A stretch of DNA of 64,000 bases, from positions 3,348,001 through 3,412,000 of the forward strand of contig NZ_JAFLRG010000001.1 of assembly GCF_017315725.1 (NCBI RefSeq), given 5' to 3'. Under the pieces are notes generated by a model. That model had not been told where the DNA came from. It ran no database searches and saw only the letters and a program-made list of their open reading frames with translations. Shown here piece after piece: positions 27,471 through 36,844 of this stretch. A program made the position numbers and the translations under genes. This DNA is from Trinickia acidisoli (GTDB lineage: Bacteria > Pseudomonadota > Gammaproteobacteria > Burkholderiales > Burkholderiaceae). Each line of letters opens with the position of its first letter. Within the stretch, counting starts at the first letter, position 1.

Positions 27471-29249
27471 TCAGTCGTCGCTGTCGTCGTCGTCCGCCGC
27501 TTTCGGCGCAGGTCCGTAGCGCTTGACGAGTTCTGCCTTGAAGGGCGCGAGCTTGGGCTCGTCGTCGCATAGCCCGTATAGCGCCGACAACTGCGACGGC
27601 CAATCGTGCAACACGACGGCAAAGATTTTCAGCCGCTCGACCGTATCGAACGCTTGATTCTCCTTGCCGTCGAGCGCCAACAGGGCCGCGTATCGCCGCA
27701 GCACCGTCTCGCCCGGCAATAGCGCGAGCGCTTTCTCGTGCATGGCCAACTTCGTCTGCAGGTCGTTGCTGTCGATCGACAGCAACGTCGCCATGCCATA
27801 TTCGCCCCATGCGCCAAACAGCACGGACGGCGCGGCCCGATATTCCTCGGCCGGATGCGCCCCGTAATACAGCACTTCGGCGCGGGCGTAATCGCGATAG
27901 ATCGGACCGAGCGCGGCAAATCCCCCCGCTACGACCAGCAATTGCAAGCCCAGCGCGAACCGCCCCGGCACGAAATCGAGTGGCTTCGTCTCCAAGATGC
28001 CGAAGACGAACATCGCCGGCAGCAGGAAGAACATGTACTGCTGCGGATACTCCACGAGCGCGTGCATGAGCAGCGCGCCGATCAGCGCGAGACCGAACAC
28101 GCGCTCGGGCGTGTGCGGGGCGCGCAGCACGCGCCACAGCCATGCCAGGAGGCCCAGCAGGACGATAGCGAGACCCACCGCGCCGGTCTTAGCCAGCAAG
28201 TCGATGATGATGTCGTGCGAATTGTTGGCGATTTCGACGTCGCCGAGCCGTTTCACGAGTTCGTATTCGAAACGCGGAAACTCGCCCCAACCGACGCCGA
28301 GCAGCGGATGCCCGGTAAACATCGTCCAACCGTACTTCCACATCGCCAGACGCAGAACGAACTGCCCTTTGTCCTCGAAGCGGTGCGCGGCCGAGACGTC
28401 CAGATCCAAGTGGAAACGAAGATTCGCCCAGCGCACGGCTAGGTTCACCGCAACGAACAAGATAACGAGCAGGACAGGAATGACCCATTCCCGCATGCCG
28501 CGCCGCGCTGCGCCGATGCCGCGCGGCACGACGAACGCCATCCAGAACCCGGCAACGACGATGACGGCCGTCTGCAACCACGGCCCGCGCGAGACGGTCA
28601 ACGCCTGCCCGAGCACGCAGATCGCCGACACGGCAACCCACACGATGATGTTCAAGCGGCGCGTCTGCACGAGGTACATGGCCGCCGCGAGCGCGAATGC
28701 GATGACGGTCGCCAGGTGATTGGCCTGCGCCATGTTGCCGAACGGCCGCCGCTCGGTCGCAACGTTGTAGGCCACGACGAACGGAGCGAACCGCGCCTCC
28801 GCATGAAACAACTGCACCACTTGGCAAAACACGGCGAACAACCCACCCACGATCAGCGCGGCTGCCGCCCAGCGCAATGCAGTATCGGCCACGCCTGCGC
28901 GAGCGAATCCATACCCCGCCTGCGTGGCCATGAAGCCCGCCAAAAGAAAGCCCGCTCCGAGCCAATTCATCGACGGCTGAGCAAGCGGCAGCACGAACGT
29001 TTGCAGCACCAGCAAAGACCCGAACGCGATCGGCACGAGCGCGACGGACGGCATCGCATACTGCGGGCGCGGCCTGGCCGACACCACCATCAACAGAACG
29101 GCCGCGCCGACGAGCAGATAGAGCGAGAGCGCCGTGAACTCGGCATAGAAGGTCGGAATCGGATACGTATGGTTCGTAACCGCGTAGGGAAGCAGTACCG
29201 CGAACGCCAGGGACGCGAACGACAGATAGCGAGTGAATGGTGATGTCAT
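27471..29249 (-). CDS. pglL: PglL-type O-oligosaccharyltransferase (Wzy_C family)
   Basis: The product, about 592 residues, is an inner-membrane protein with 10 or more hydrophobic segments. The Wzy_C ligase domain (about 200-400) carries SRGPWLQT and FTGHPLLGVGWGEFPRFEYEL, the segment shared by O-antigen ligases and PglL enzymes. The C-terminal region (about 440-590) with YAGAHP-like, WGEYGMATLLSIDS and EKALALLPGETVLRRYAALL looks like a periplasmic helical domain and fits the Wzy_C_2/PglL subgroup. It lies directly downstream of pilA on the minus strand, so it probably glycosylates the pilin or is a general O-OTase. The ATG at 29249 (MTSPFTRYL) is preferred. Confidence 0.85.
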   Translation of the reverse strand: MTSPFTRYLSFASLAFAVLLPYAVTNHTYPIPTFYAEFTALSLYLLVGAAVLLMVVSARPRPQYAMPSVALVPIAFGSLLVLQTFVLPLAQPSMNWLGAGFLLAGFMATQAGYGFARAGVADTALRWAAAALIVGGLFAVFCQVVQLFHAEARFAPFVVAYNVATERRPFGNMAQANHLATVIAFALAAAMYLVQTRRLNIIVWVAVSAICVLGQALTVSRGPWLQTAVIVVAGFWMAFVVPRGIGAARRGMREWVIPVLLVILFVAVNLAVRWANLRFHLDLDVSAAHRFEDKGQFVLRLAMWKYGWTMFTGHPLLGVGWGEFPRFEYELVKRLGDVEIANNSHDIIIDLLAKTGAVGLAIVLLGLLAWLWRVLRAPHTPERVFGLALIGALLMHALVEYPQQYMFFLLPAMFVFGILETKPLDFVPGRFALGLQLLVVAGGFAALGPIYRDYARAEVLYYGAHPAEEYRAAPSVLFGAWGEYGMATLLSIDSNDLQTKLAMHEKALALLPGETVLRRYAALLALDGKENQAFDTVERLKIFAVVLHDWPSQLSALYGLCDDEPKLAPFKAELVKRYGPAPKAADDDDSDD

Positions 29250-29328
29250 GAGGATAGGGGCCGTCGGCAACCGGCGCACTATACAAAAAATTCCTTTCAC
29301 TGTGCGTAGCCGCATGTCCGTCTTGCAT

Positions 29329-29916
29329 TCAAGTTCGGCATTCGGACGGGGCCAGCTTCGCCGGCAATGTGGCGCCCGCGAGCGGCATCGGCCCCGAGCC
29401 CGGTGCAGGCAGTGAAGACGCTTGCTTGCCCGACGCGAAGCATTCCCACGTCAACGCCCCGCCCAGCACAACGCCTGATTCGAGCGCGACGCGCGAAGTG
29501 GGCGGATCGGATGCGTCGGGCAACGAAGGGACGAGCACCAGCGCTTCGCTGCCGGCTCGTGCGACACGCGACGTGTAACGGATCGTAATTTCCCCGGTTG
29601 CGTCGTCGACGGAGATGGACTCGACGTTGCGCGTGGCGGGCGGTGCAACGTAGCCGCTGTCGAACGGGTTGCCACCGGCCGCGTTTTCCGCGACGGCCAG
29701 CCGCGCCCCCGAAGCAAGCGATAGCCCCTCGCCGACACGGCTGCGGGCAAGGTAATCCTGATAGGCGGGCACGGCATAGGCAGCGACGATGCCGACGATC
29801 GCGAGCACGATCATGAGTTCGATCAACGTGAAACCATGTTTGAGATCGCGCGAAGCGCGACATGAGATGACGGCGCACAACAGGCGGCGGGCAAAAACAG
29901 CAACGGCGGCGGACAT
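29329..29916 (-). CDS. pilA: Type IV pilin (PilA-like)
   Basis: The 195-residue prepilin has the leader-peptidase site [21 protein letters not shown], with Glu at +5 and the hydrophobic assembly helix. The leader is 28 residues from the ATG at 29916, long for a class IVa pilin; a TTG start would give about 16. The mature body is about 167 residues with a C-terminal disulfide loop expected between Cys in WECFASG and Cys in SECRT, the last residues. An oligosaccharyltransferase gene follows by 79 bases, so the pilin may be glycosylated on Ser/Thr residues, of which the C-terminal half has many. Confidence 0.9.
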   Translation of the reverse strand: MSAAVAVFARRLLCAVISCRASRDLKHGFTLIELMIVLAIVGIVAAYAVPAYQDYLARSRVGEGLSLASGARLAVAENAAGGNPFDSGYVAPPATRNVESISVDDATGEITIRYTSRVARAGSEALVLVPSLPDASDPPTSRVALESGVVLGGALTWECFASGKQASSLPAPGSGPMPLAGATLPAKLAPSECRT

Positions 29917-30051
29917 CGGCGAACACGCTCCTCGAACGACGGCCCGCCGGCGAATGGGCGGGCAACGTATTCGAAGCGTATCGGCACCGGCTCTCGCCCG
30001 GCAGTCGGCCGAACGGCCAGGTCGGCGGGTAGCGCGGGCGGCAACGGCGCG

Positions 30052-30795
30052 TCAGGGCGTACGGCGCGGCCCGGAGGCTCTGCCGGCCGCGCGCCGCAGC
30101 ATACGGCGCTTGAGCCAATACCCGACGAGCACGACGAGCAGCGCGCCGGCGATATGCGCGCCGTATTCGGCGGCCGGCGTATCGAGCAGCGGCCAGCGAT
30201 CGCCGGCCGGATCGTTGATGATGAGGCCGCCGGCGATCCAGCCGAGCAATGCCGCGCCGAACGTGACGATGACGGGAAAGCGATCGAGCATACGCAACAC
30301 GAGCGTGCTGCCCCAGACGATCAAGGGAATGCTCACCACGAGGCCGAATATGACGAGGGCGATACGGTGGTCGGGATCGGCGGACTCGGCCGCACCTGCG
30401 ATCGCGATCACGTTGTCGAGGCTCATGATGGCGTCGGCCACGATGATCGTCTTGATGGCCGAAAGCAGCTTGTCCGCGGGTTTGACGTTTTCGTGCGAAT
30501 CGTGGGACGGCGCCATCAGGCGTATCCCGATCCACAACAGCAATAGCCCGCCACCGAACTTCAAGAACGGAACGTCGAGCAGCGCGACGGCAAACACGAT
30601 GAGCACGACGCGCAGGACGATCGCGCCCGCGGTGCCCCACAACACGCCCTGCATCCGCTGCGCCGCCGGCAGCTTGCGGCAGGCAAGCGCAATGACGACG
30701 GCGTTGTCGCCGCCGAGCAGAATGTCGATGACGATGATCTGAAAAACCACCGCCCAATGAAGGGTCGCAAAGAAGTCGAGCATGGTGTCGAACAT
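30052..30795 (-). CDS. TerC-family membrane protein
   Basis: The product, about 247 residues (start ATG 30795; 30822 and 30783 are alternatives), has seven or so membrane segments and the TerC acidic motifs DILLGGDNAVVIALA (about 17-31) and ADAIMSLDNVIAIAGAAE. These intramembrane Asp/Asn motifs are typical of the TerC/Alx superfamily, implicated in metal (manganese) export or metalation of exported proteins. The C-terminus is Arg-rich and cytoplasmic. It lies between pilA and sucD on the minus strand, behind the sucCD terminator, so it has its own promoter. Confidence 0.88.
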   Translation of the reverse strand: MFDTMLDFFATLHWAVVFQIIVIDILLGGDNAVVIALACRKLPAAQRMQGVLWGTAGAIVLRVVLIVFAVALLDVPFLKFGGGLLLLWIGIRLMAPSHDSHENVKPADKLLSAIKTIIVADAIMSLDNVIAIAGAAESADPDHRIALVIFGLVVSIPLIVWGSTLVLRMLDRFPVIVTFGAALLGWIAGGLIINDPAGDRWPLLDTPAAEYGAHIAGALLVVLVGYWLKRRMLRRAAGRASGPRRTP

Positions 30796-30833
30796 GAGGG
30801 CAATCACCGTTCCAGAGCGCATCGTGCAGCGAT

Positions 30834-30866
30834 AAAAAAGCGAGGGAGCATGGCTTGCTCCCTCGC
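30834..30866 (-). terminator. Strong terminator of the DUF2889-sucC-sucD operon
   Basis: A perfect 11-bp stem (30840-30850 with 30856-30866) with a five-base loop is followed in the minus direction by six T (A at 30834-30839). It lies about 108 bases past the sucD stop. Confidence 0.88.
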
Positions 30867-30973
30867 TTCTTCTCGTCTGTCGGAAGCCTTACGAAAGAAT
30901 TTCGCAAGGATACCAAAACGACTGGCCGGCCGTGCCGCGGGCTACAGCGCGCGGCATGACCTCACACGGCGGC

Positions 30974-31855
30974 TTACAGGATCGACTTCAGCAGACGCCC
31001 CATCTCCGACGGATTCTTCGTCACTTTGATGCCGCAGGCTTCCATGATTTCGAGCTTCGCATCGGCCGTATCGGCACCGCCCGAGATCAGCGCGCCGGCG
31101 TGGCCCATGCGCTTGCCCGGGGGCGCCGTCACACCGGCGATGAAGCCGACGACCGGCTTCTTCATGTTGTCCTTGATCCAGTAAGCGGCGTTGGCCTCGT
31201 CCGGGCCGCCGATCTCACCGATCATGATGACGGCGTCCGTATCCGGATCGTCATTGAACATCTTCATGACATCGATGTGCTTGAGCCCGTTGATCGGGTC
31301 GCCGCCGATACCGACCGCCGACGATTGGCCGAGACCCAGCGCCGTCAGTTGCCCCACGGCTTCATACGTCAGCGTGCCCGAACGCGACACGACGCCGATG
31401 CGGCCCTTGCGGTGGATGTGGCCCGGCATGATGCCGATCTTCAGCTCGTCCGGCGTGATCGTGCCCGGGCAGTTCGGCCCGAGTAGCAGCGTCTTGCGGT
31501 TTTCGCGACGCATGCGGTCGCGCACTTCGATCATGTCGCGAACGGGAATACCTTCGGTGATGCAGATGGCCAGGTCGAGGTCGGCTTCGACCGCTTCCCA
31601 GATCGCTGCAGCCGCGCCGGCGGGCGGCACGTAGATGACCGAGACGGTCGCGCCCGTTTCGGCCTTCGCTTCCTTCACGCTCCCATAGATGGGAATGCCT
31701 TCGAAGTCTTCGCCGGCCTTCTTCGGATTCACGCCCGCGACGTATGCTTCGCGGCCGTTCGCATATTCGCGGCATGCGCGCGTATGAAACTGGCCGGTCT
31801 TGCCGGTGATGCCCTGCGTGATGACCTTCGTGTCTTTGTTGATCAGAATCGACAT
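30974..31855 (-). CDS. sucD: Succinyl-CoA synthetase alpha subunit
   Basis: The 293-residue subunit forms, with SucC, the TCA-cycle enzyme that makes ATP/GTP from succinyl-CoA. Present are the CoA-binding Rossmann segment (TKVITQGITGKTGQFHTRA), the LLGPNCPGTITP loop, SRSGTLTYEA and the phospho-histidine region MGHAGALISGG with the active His. It starts 39 bases after sucC on the minus strand. Length is normal and all catalytic segments are intact. Confidence 0.96.
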   Translation of the reverse strand: MSILINKDTKVITQGITGKTGQFHTRACREYANGREAYVAGVNPKKAGEDFEGIPIYGSVKEAKAETGATVSVIYVPPAGAAAAIWEAVEADLDLAICITEGIPVRDMIEVRDRMRRENRKTLLLGPNCPGTITPDELKIGIMPGHIHRKGRIGVVSRSGTLTYEAVGQLTALGLGQSSAVGIGGDPINGLKHIDVMKMFNDDPDTDAVIMIGEIGGPDEANAAYWIKDNMKKPVVGFIAGVTAPPGKRMGHAGALISGGADTADAKLEIMEACGIKVTKNPSEMGRLLKSIL

Positions 31856-31894
31856 GTATTGACCTCTGTTCGTATCCGGTTGCGCCCGAGCCGC

Positions 31895-33064
31895 TTACGC
31901 GTTGCCCTGGACAGCCGCGACGACCTTCTGCGCAGCCTCTTCCATGCTGTCCGCCGAAATGATCGGCAGGCCCGATTCAGCAAGCATCTTCTTGCCGAGG
32001 TCTTCGTTCGTACCCTTCATGCGCACGACGAGCGGGACGTTCAGGTTCACCGCCTTCGAGCCGGCGATCACGCCTTCCGCGATCACGTCGCAGCGCATGA
32101 TGCCGCCGAAGATGTTCACGAGGATCGCCTTCAGGTCCGGGTTCTTCAGCATCAGCTTGAACGCTTCGGTGACCTTTTCGGTCGTCGCGCCGCCGCCGAC
32201 GTCGAGGAAGTTCGCCGGCTCGCCGCCGAACAGCTTGATCGTGTCCATCGTCGCCATGGCCAAGCCCGCGCCGTTCACGAGGCAGCCGATGTTGCCGTCG
32301 AGCGAGATGTAGGCGAGATCGAACTTCGACGCTTCGACTTCAGCCGGATCTTCTTCGTCGAGATCGCGGTACGCGACGATTTCGGGATGACGGAACAGCG
32401 CGTTCGAATCGAAGTTGAACTTCGCGTCGAGCGCGATCACCTTGCCGTCGCCCGTGAGGATCAGCGGGTTGATTTCGGCGAGCGATGCGTCCGTTTCCCA
32501 GGTGGCCTTGTAGAGGCCTTGCAGGATGGCGCGCGCTTGCGGAATCGAAGCATCGGGCACGCCGATCTTCTTCGCGAGATCGTCGGCTTCCGAATCGAGC
32601 AGCCCCTTCGACGGGTCGACGGCCACCTTGTAGATCGCTTCCGGCGTCTTTGCGGCGACTTCCTCGATGTCCATCCCGCCTTCGCTCGAAGCCATCACGA
32701 CGACCTTTTGCGACACGCGGTCGATCACGAGGCCGACATAGAGCTCCTTCTTGATGTCCGCGCCTTCTTCGATCAGCAGGCGGTTCACCTTCTGGCCTTC
32801 CGGACCGGTTTGGTGCGTGACGAGCTGCATGCCGAGGATCTGGTTCGAGTACTCGCGCACTTGCTCGAGCGACTTGGCTACCTTCACGCCACCGCCCTTG
32901 CCGCGACCACCCGCGTGGATCTGCGCCTTGACGACCCAAACCGGGCCGCCCAGCTCCTCAGCGGCCTTGACCGCGTCATCCACCGAAAACACCGGCTTGC
33001 CGCGCGGTACCGCGACGCCGAATTTCCGCAGGATTTCCTTTCCCTGGTACTCGTGAATCTTCAT
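31895..33064 (-). CDS. sucC: Succinyl-CoA synthetase beta subunit
   Basis: The 389-residue ATP-grasp subunit begins [20 protein letters not shown], as in all SucC proteins. Nucleotide and metal-binding segments [37 protein letters not shown] and the [13 protein letters not shown] / FLDVGGGA blocks are intact. The ATG overlaps the stop of the upstream DUF2889 gene by four bases (ATGA), so translation of the two is coupled. sucD follows after 39 bases. Confidence 0.96.
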   Translation of the reverse strand: MKIHEYQGKEILRKFGVAVPRGKPVFSVDDAVKAAEELGGPVWVVKAQIHAGGRGKGGGVKVAKSLEQVREYSNQILGMQLVTHQTGPEGQKVNRLLIEEGADIKKELYVGLVIDRVSQKVVVMASSEGGMDIEEVAAKTPEAIYKVAVDPSKGLLDSEADDLAKKIGVPDASIPQARAILQGLYKATWETDASLAEINPLILTGDGKVIALDAKFNFDSNALFRHPEIVAYRDLDEEDPAEVEASKFDLAYISLDGNIGCLVNGAGLAMATMDTIKLFGGEPANFLDVGGGATTEKVTEAFKLMLKNPDLKAILVNIFGGIMRCDVIAEGVIAGSKAVNLNVPLVVRMKGTNEDLGKKMLAESGLPIISADSMEEAAQKVVAAVQGNA

Positions 33065-33777
33065 GCGTGATTCCCTTCAGTCTGAGAGTTGGATTGAACT
33101 TCGTGATCGCTGAGTGCCTTCGAGCCGGGCGCGTCGGACTGCGCCGTGCGGCTTACGGAGATCGACGCCTTGCCCGCCGAGGCGCCGCTCGTTTGGAGGC
33201 TGCGCGGTACGTGCCCGTACCAGCGCGGATAAAAACGCCGCACTGCCTCGCCGTCGAACCGTAGCGCATGGCAGCGGTCGAGTTGAAACGGCGGTTCGCG
33301 ATGAGCGTCGGAACCTTCCGGTGCATCCGTCGCGCTATCGCGCGGGTTCCAGACGTCGCCGGCGAATGCTTGGACCGCGGCCGTCGGGAGGATGGAGCAG
33401 AGTTCGGTGAGATGCGTACAGCCAGTCGTTCCGGCGAGCAAGCGCCGAGCTTGGCGGCGGAAATCGTTGAGGAGGTTGAGACCGATGAGGGCGCGATAGG
33501 CGGGATTGGAGGCTTCGCAATGACCGGGATACGGCACCCATTCCGACGACGCTTCGGCGTCGACGATGGTGAGCTTGCGGTCGATGGTGATGCGGAGCCA
33601 GAGTTCATGGATCGGTAGGCCTTTGGGCCGGACACCGGGAGCCAATGCGACATCGCGCGGCTTATGGTCGGTCAGACACGCCTCGATATCCCACAAGCCG
33701 TCGTCGCGCTCGAAGGCTTCCGCTCGGATTGCGCGGTGATGGCGCAACTGGCGGGAAACGGGCGGCGAAAGCGGCAT
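33061..33777 (-). CDS. DUF2889 domain protein
   Basis: The 238-residue cytosolic protein contains the DUF2889 pattern: [59 protein letters not shown] and [18 protein letters not shown]. The conserved Cys and His (CTHL, PGHC) suggest a metal or redox site, but no function is established to my knowledge. The last residues are Ser/Gln-rich and dispensable-looking. Its stop codon overlaps the sucC start, so it is the first gene of the suc operon. Confidence 0.85.
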   Translation of the reverse strand: MPLSPPVSRQLRHHRAIRAEAFERDDGLWDIEACLTDHKPRDVALAPGVRPKGLPIHELWLRITIDRKLTIVDAEASSEWVPYPGHCEASNPAYRALIGLNLLNDFRRQARRLLAGTTGCTHLTELCSILPTAAVQAFAGDVWNPRDSATDAPEGSDAHREPPFQLDRCHALRFDGEAVRRFYPRWYGHVPRSLQTSGASAGKASISVSRTAQSDAPGSKALSDHEVQSNSQTEGNHA

Positions 33778-33929
33778 GCGAGGGGAACGGCTGGAGAGGA
33801 GAACCGAGGGATTTTACCATACCGGATATTTGAGACGCCGGCCGCCCACTTTGTGGTACGTCCGCACCGCATGCCGCAGTCGCACGCGCGGCACCCCTGG
33901 CGCAAATCGCGCCACGCGGCGACACGCGG

Positions 33930-34574
33930 CTACTCGTCACGCCAGTCGTCGTCACCCTTGAGAATTTGGGAGATCGTCGCGCCCGAAAAACCTCGCATCG
34001 CCAGAAAGCGCGCCTGCTTCGCGCGCTCGGCCGGCGACTGCGGCAACTGACCGAACTTCTTGCGCCACACCGCTTGGGCACGGGCTCGCTCGGTGTCGCG
34101 CAGTTGCGAGCCGACCGATTCGATCAGCGCGCCGTCGAGCCCGTGTTGACGAAGCTCGCCGACGATACGGCTTGCCCCCATCCGCGCCGAGCGCCGGTTC
34201 ATCACGCTCTCTGCAAAGCGCGCGTCGGATAGCAAACCTTCGCGCTCGAGCGCATCGAGCAGCGGATCGAGCGCATCGCCCTCCTCGACGAACGGCGCCA
34301 ATTTGCGGGTGAGCTCGGCGCGGCTGTATTCGCGCCGCGAGAGATAGTCGATCGCTCGCGCCTTGAGCGACCGGGTAGGCCGACGCGAGCGACCGCCGCC
34401 TTCGGACGCGGAAGACGACGAATCGGACGCCTCGTGATTCGACGAAGGGTCGAGCGGATCGGCATGGGAGGCACCTACGTCGGCACCCAATGCTTCGCCG
34501 CGAAGCCCTTCGCGCGCACCGAAGCGGCGCCCTTCACGGGGACCGCCCGGCGCCACCCGCCCTTTGCGTATCAC
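33930..34574 (-). CDS. recX: Regulatory protein RecX
   Basis: The 214-residue protein is the RecA modulator that binds the RecA filament groove and restrains or remodels it. The RecX core (about 70-212) has ARAIDYLSRREYSRAELTRKL, DARFAESVMNRRSARMGASRI and ARFLAMRGFSGATISQIL. About 65 residues of low-complexity, charged sequence precede the core. The start is a GTG only eight bases after the recA stop, with no strong ribosome site, so expression probably depends on recA read-through and coupling. Confidence 0.92.
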   Translation of the reverse strand: MIRKGRVAPGGPREGRRFGAREGLRGEALGADVGASHADPLDPSSNHEASDSSSSASEGGGRSRRPTRSLKARAIDYLSRREYSRAELTRKLAPFVEEGDALDPLLDALEREGLLSDARFAESVMNRRSARMGASRIVGELRQHGLDGALIESVGSQLRDTERARAQAVWRKKFGQLPQSPAERAKQARFLAMRGFSGATISQILKGDDDWRDE

Positions 34575-34581
34575 GCGCGGC

Positions 34582-35655
<1,074 letters not shown>

Positions 35656-35715
35656 GAATCGTCCTTTGCTATGATGAGCGGGCGTCTGAGGCGGGCGGGC
35701 CGGGCGATGGGGCGC

Positions 35716-35781
35716 TGTGAGACGTCTGTGAGACGTCTGTGAGACGTCTGTGAGACGTCTGTGAGAAGCCTGTGAGACGCG
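35716..35781. repeat. Six tandem 11-bp units in the recA leader
   Basis: The unit TGTGAGACGTC repeats without gaps at 35716, 35727, 35738 and 35749, with two degenerate copies at 35760 and 35771. Each perfect unit, with the next base, contains the self-complementary octamer AGACGTCT (35720, 35731, 35742, 35753), so four palindromes are spaced one helical turn apart. The array lies between the recA start and its LexA box, inside the presumed 5' leader. Confidence 0.95.
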
Positions 35782-35786
35782 ATTGC

Positions 35787-35822
35787 GATCACGCAGTCGA
35801 TCACACAGTCGATCACGCAGGC
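35787..35822. repeat. Three tandem 12-bp units next to the recA leader repeats
   Basis: The units GATCACGCAGTC (35787), GATCACACAGTC (35799) and GATCACGCAGGC (35811) follow one another directly. They differ in sequence from the 11-bp array beside them, so the region holds two independent tandem expansions. Confidence 0.9.
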
Positions 35823-35870
35823 GCCCCACGTTTGCGACACTATTTCCGGCTAGCGCACGAAACGCAGACA

Positions 35871-35886
35871 CTGTATAAAAAAACAG
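35871..35886 (-). promoter_or_regulatory. LexA (SOS) box overlapping the recA promoter
   Basis: The 16 bases CTGT-N8-ACAG with an A/T-only centre match the LexA operator consensus used in enterobacteria and betaproteobacteria. On the minus strand the -10-like TATACA (35872-35877) lies within the box and a -35-like TTGCAA (35893-35898) lies 15 bases upstream of it, so bound LexA would block recA transcription. The box is 216 bases from the recA start. Confidence 0.85.
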
Positions 35887-36045
35887 GGTTCTTTGCAAGC
35901 CCGATGCACGCGGATTTGCGTTGCGGCAACGGAGCGTCCACCCGGCGCCACGTGCGAGCCGCCCCCGACATCGAATCCAGACAAGACCATCGGAGACACC
36001 CGCTCAGGGCCGGCACGAAAGCGCCGGCCGGCCGCGCGGCGCATC

Positions 36046-36837
36046 ATGCGAATACTCATTGCCGAAGACGACAGCATACTCGCGGACGGCCTCGTCCGAT
36101 CACTCCGCCAATCGGGCTATGCCGTCGATCACGTCAAGAGCGGAAGCGAAGCCGATGCCGCGCTGTCGATGCAGACGTTCGACCTCTTGATCCTCGATCT
36201 CGGCCTGCCGCGCCTGTCCGGGCTCGAAGTCCTGCGCCGCCTGCGCGCCCGCAATTCGGCATTGCCCGTGCTGATCCTGACGGCCGCCGACGGCGTCGAC
36301 GAGCGCGTGAAGGGGCTCGACCTCGGCGCCGACGACTACATGAGCAAACCGTTTCATCTGAACGAACTCGAAGCGCGCGTGCGGGCGCTGACGCGGCGCG
36401 GCAGCGGCGGAGGGCCGACGCTCGTGCGGCACGGCTCGCTGACCTACGATCAGGTGGGGCGCGTCGCCGCGGTCAACGAGCAAGTGCTCGACCTCTCCGC
36501 CCGCGAGCTCGGCGTGCTCGAAGTGCTACTTGCGCGGATCGGCCGGCTCGTGTCGAAGGAGCAGCTCGTCGATCATCTTTGCGAATGGGGCGAGGAAGTC
36601 AGCAACAACGCGATCGAAGTGTATGTGCATCGCCTGCGCAAGAAGATCGAGCCGAGCGGCGTGCGCATCATTACCGTGCGCGGGCTCGGCTACTGCTTGG
36701 AGAAACCTGCTTCGAGCTGCACGGGCACGCCCACGCCGCTGCCCCGCGCGATCGTGACTCCGGCGCCAGACGTCCCGAACGCGCCCGCCCCTTCTCCGAC
36801 GCAAACCGACGTTGCCGCAAGCGCCCGACCGAAGTAG
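36046..36837 (+). CDS. OmpR-family response regulator with a C-terminal tail
   Basis: The 263-residue product has a receiver domain (MRILIAEDDS, phospho-acceptor Asp51 in LILDLGLPRL, Lys in YMSKPFHL) and a winged-helix effector domain (about 125-222, ending RGLGYCLEKP). The last 40 residues are Pro/Ala/Thr-rich and absent from typical TctD/QseB-like regulators; they look disordered. The ATG at 36046 puts the receiver at the N-terminus. A histidine kinase gene follows after seven bases, and recA lies divergently upstream. Confidence 0.92.
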   Translation: MRILIAEDDSILADGLVRSLRQSGYAVDHVKSGSEADAALSMQTFDLLILDLGLPRLSGLEVLRRLRARNSALPVLILTAADGVDERVKGLDLGADDYMSKPFHLNELEARVRALTRRGSGGGPTLVRHGSLTYDQVGRVAAVNEQVLDLSARELGVLEVLLARIGRLVSKEQLVDHLCEWGEEVSNNAIEVYVHRLRKKIEPSGVRIITVRGLGYCLEKPASSCTGTPTPLPRAIVTPAPDVPNAPAPSPTQTDVAASARPK

Positions 36838-36844
36838 GCCCGCC

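Larger units (their letters stand above)
35656..36045. other. Divergent control region between recA and a response regulator gene
   Basis: This 390-base gap holds the recA ribosome site, two tandem-repeat arrays (35716-35781 and 35787-35822), the LexA box with an overlapping minus-strand promoter (35871-35898), and about 150 bases of GC-rich DNA before the response regulator start. No protein-like frame is visible in it. Confidence 0.7.

Noticed and set aside
35716-35822. CRISPR array in the recA leader
   Set aside because: The units are 11-12 bp and contiguous, with no spacers and no cas genes; they are simple tandem repeats.
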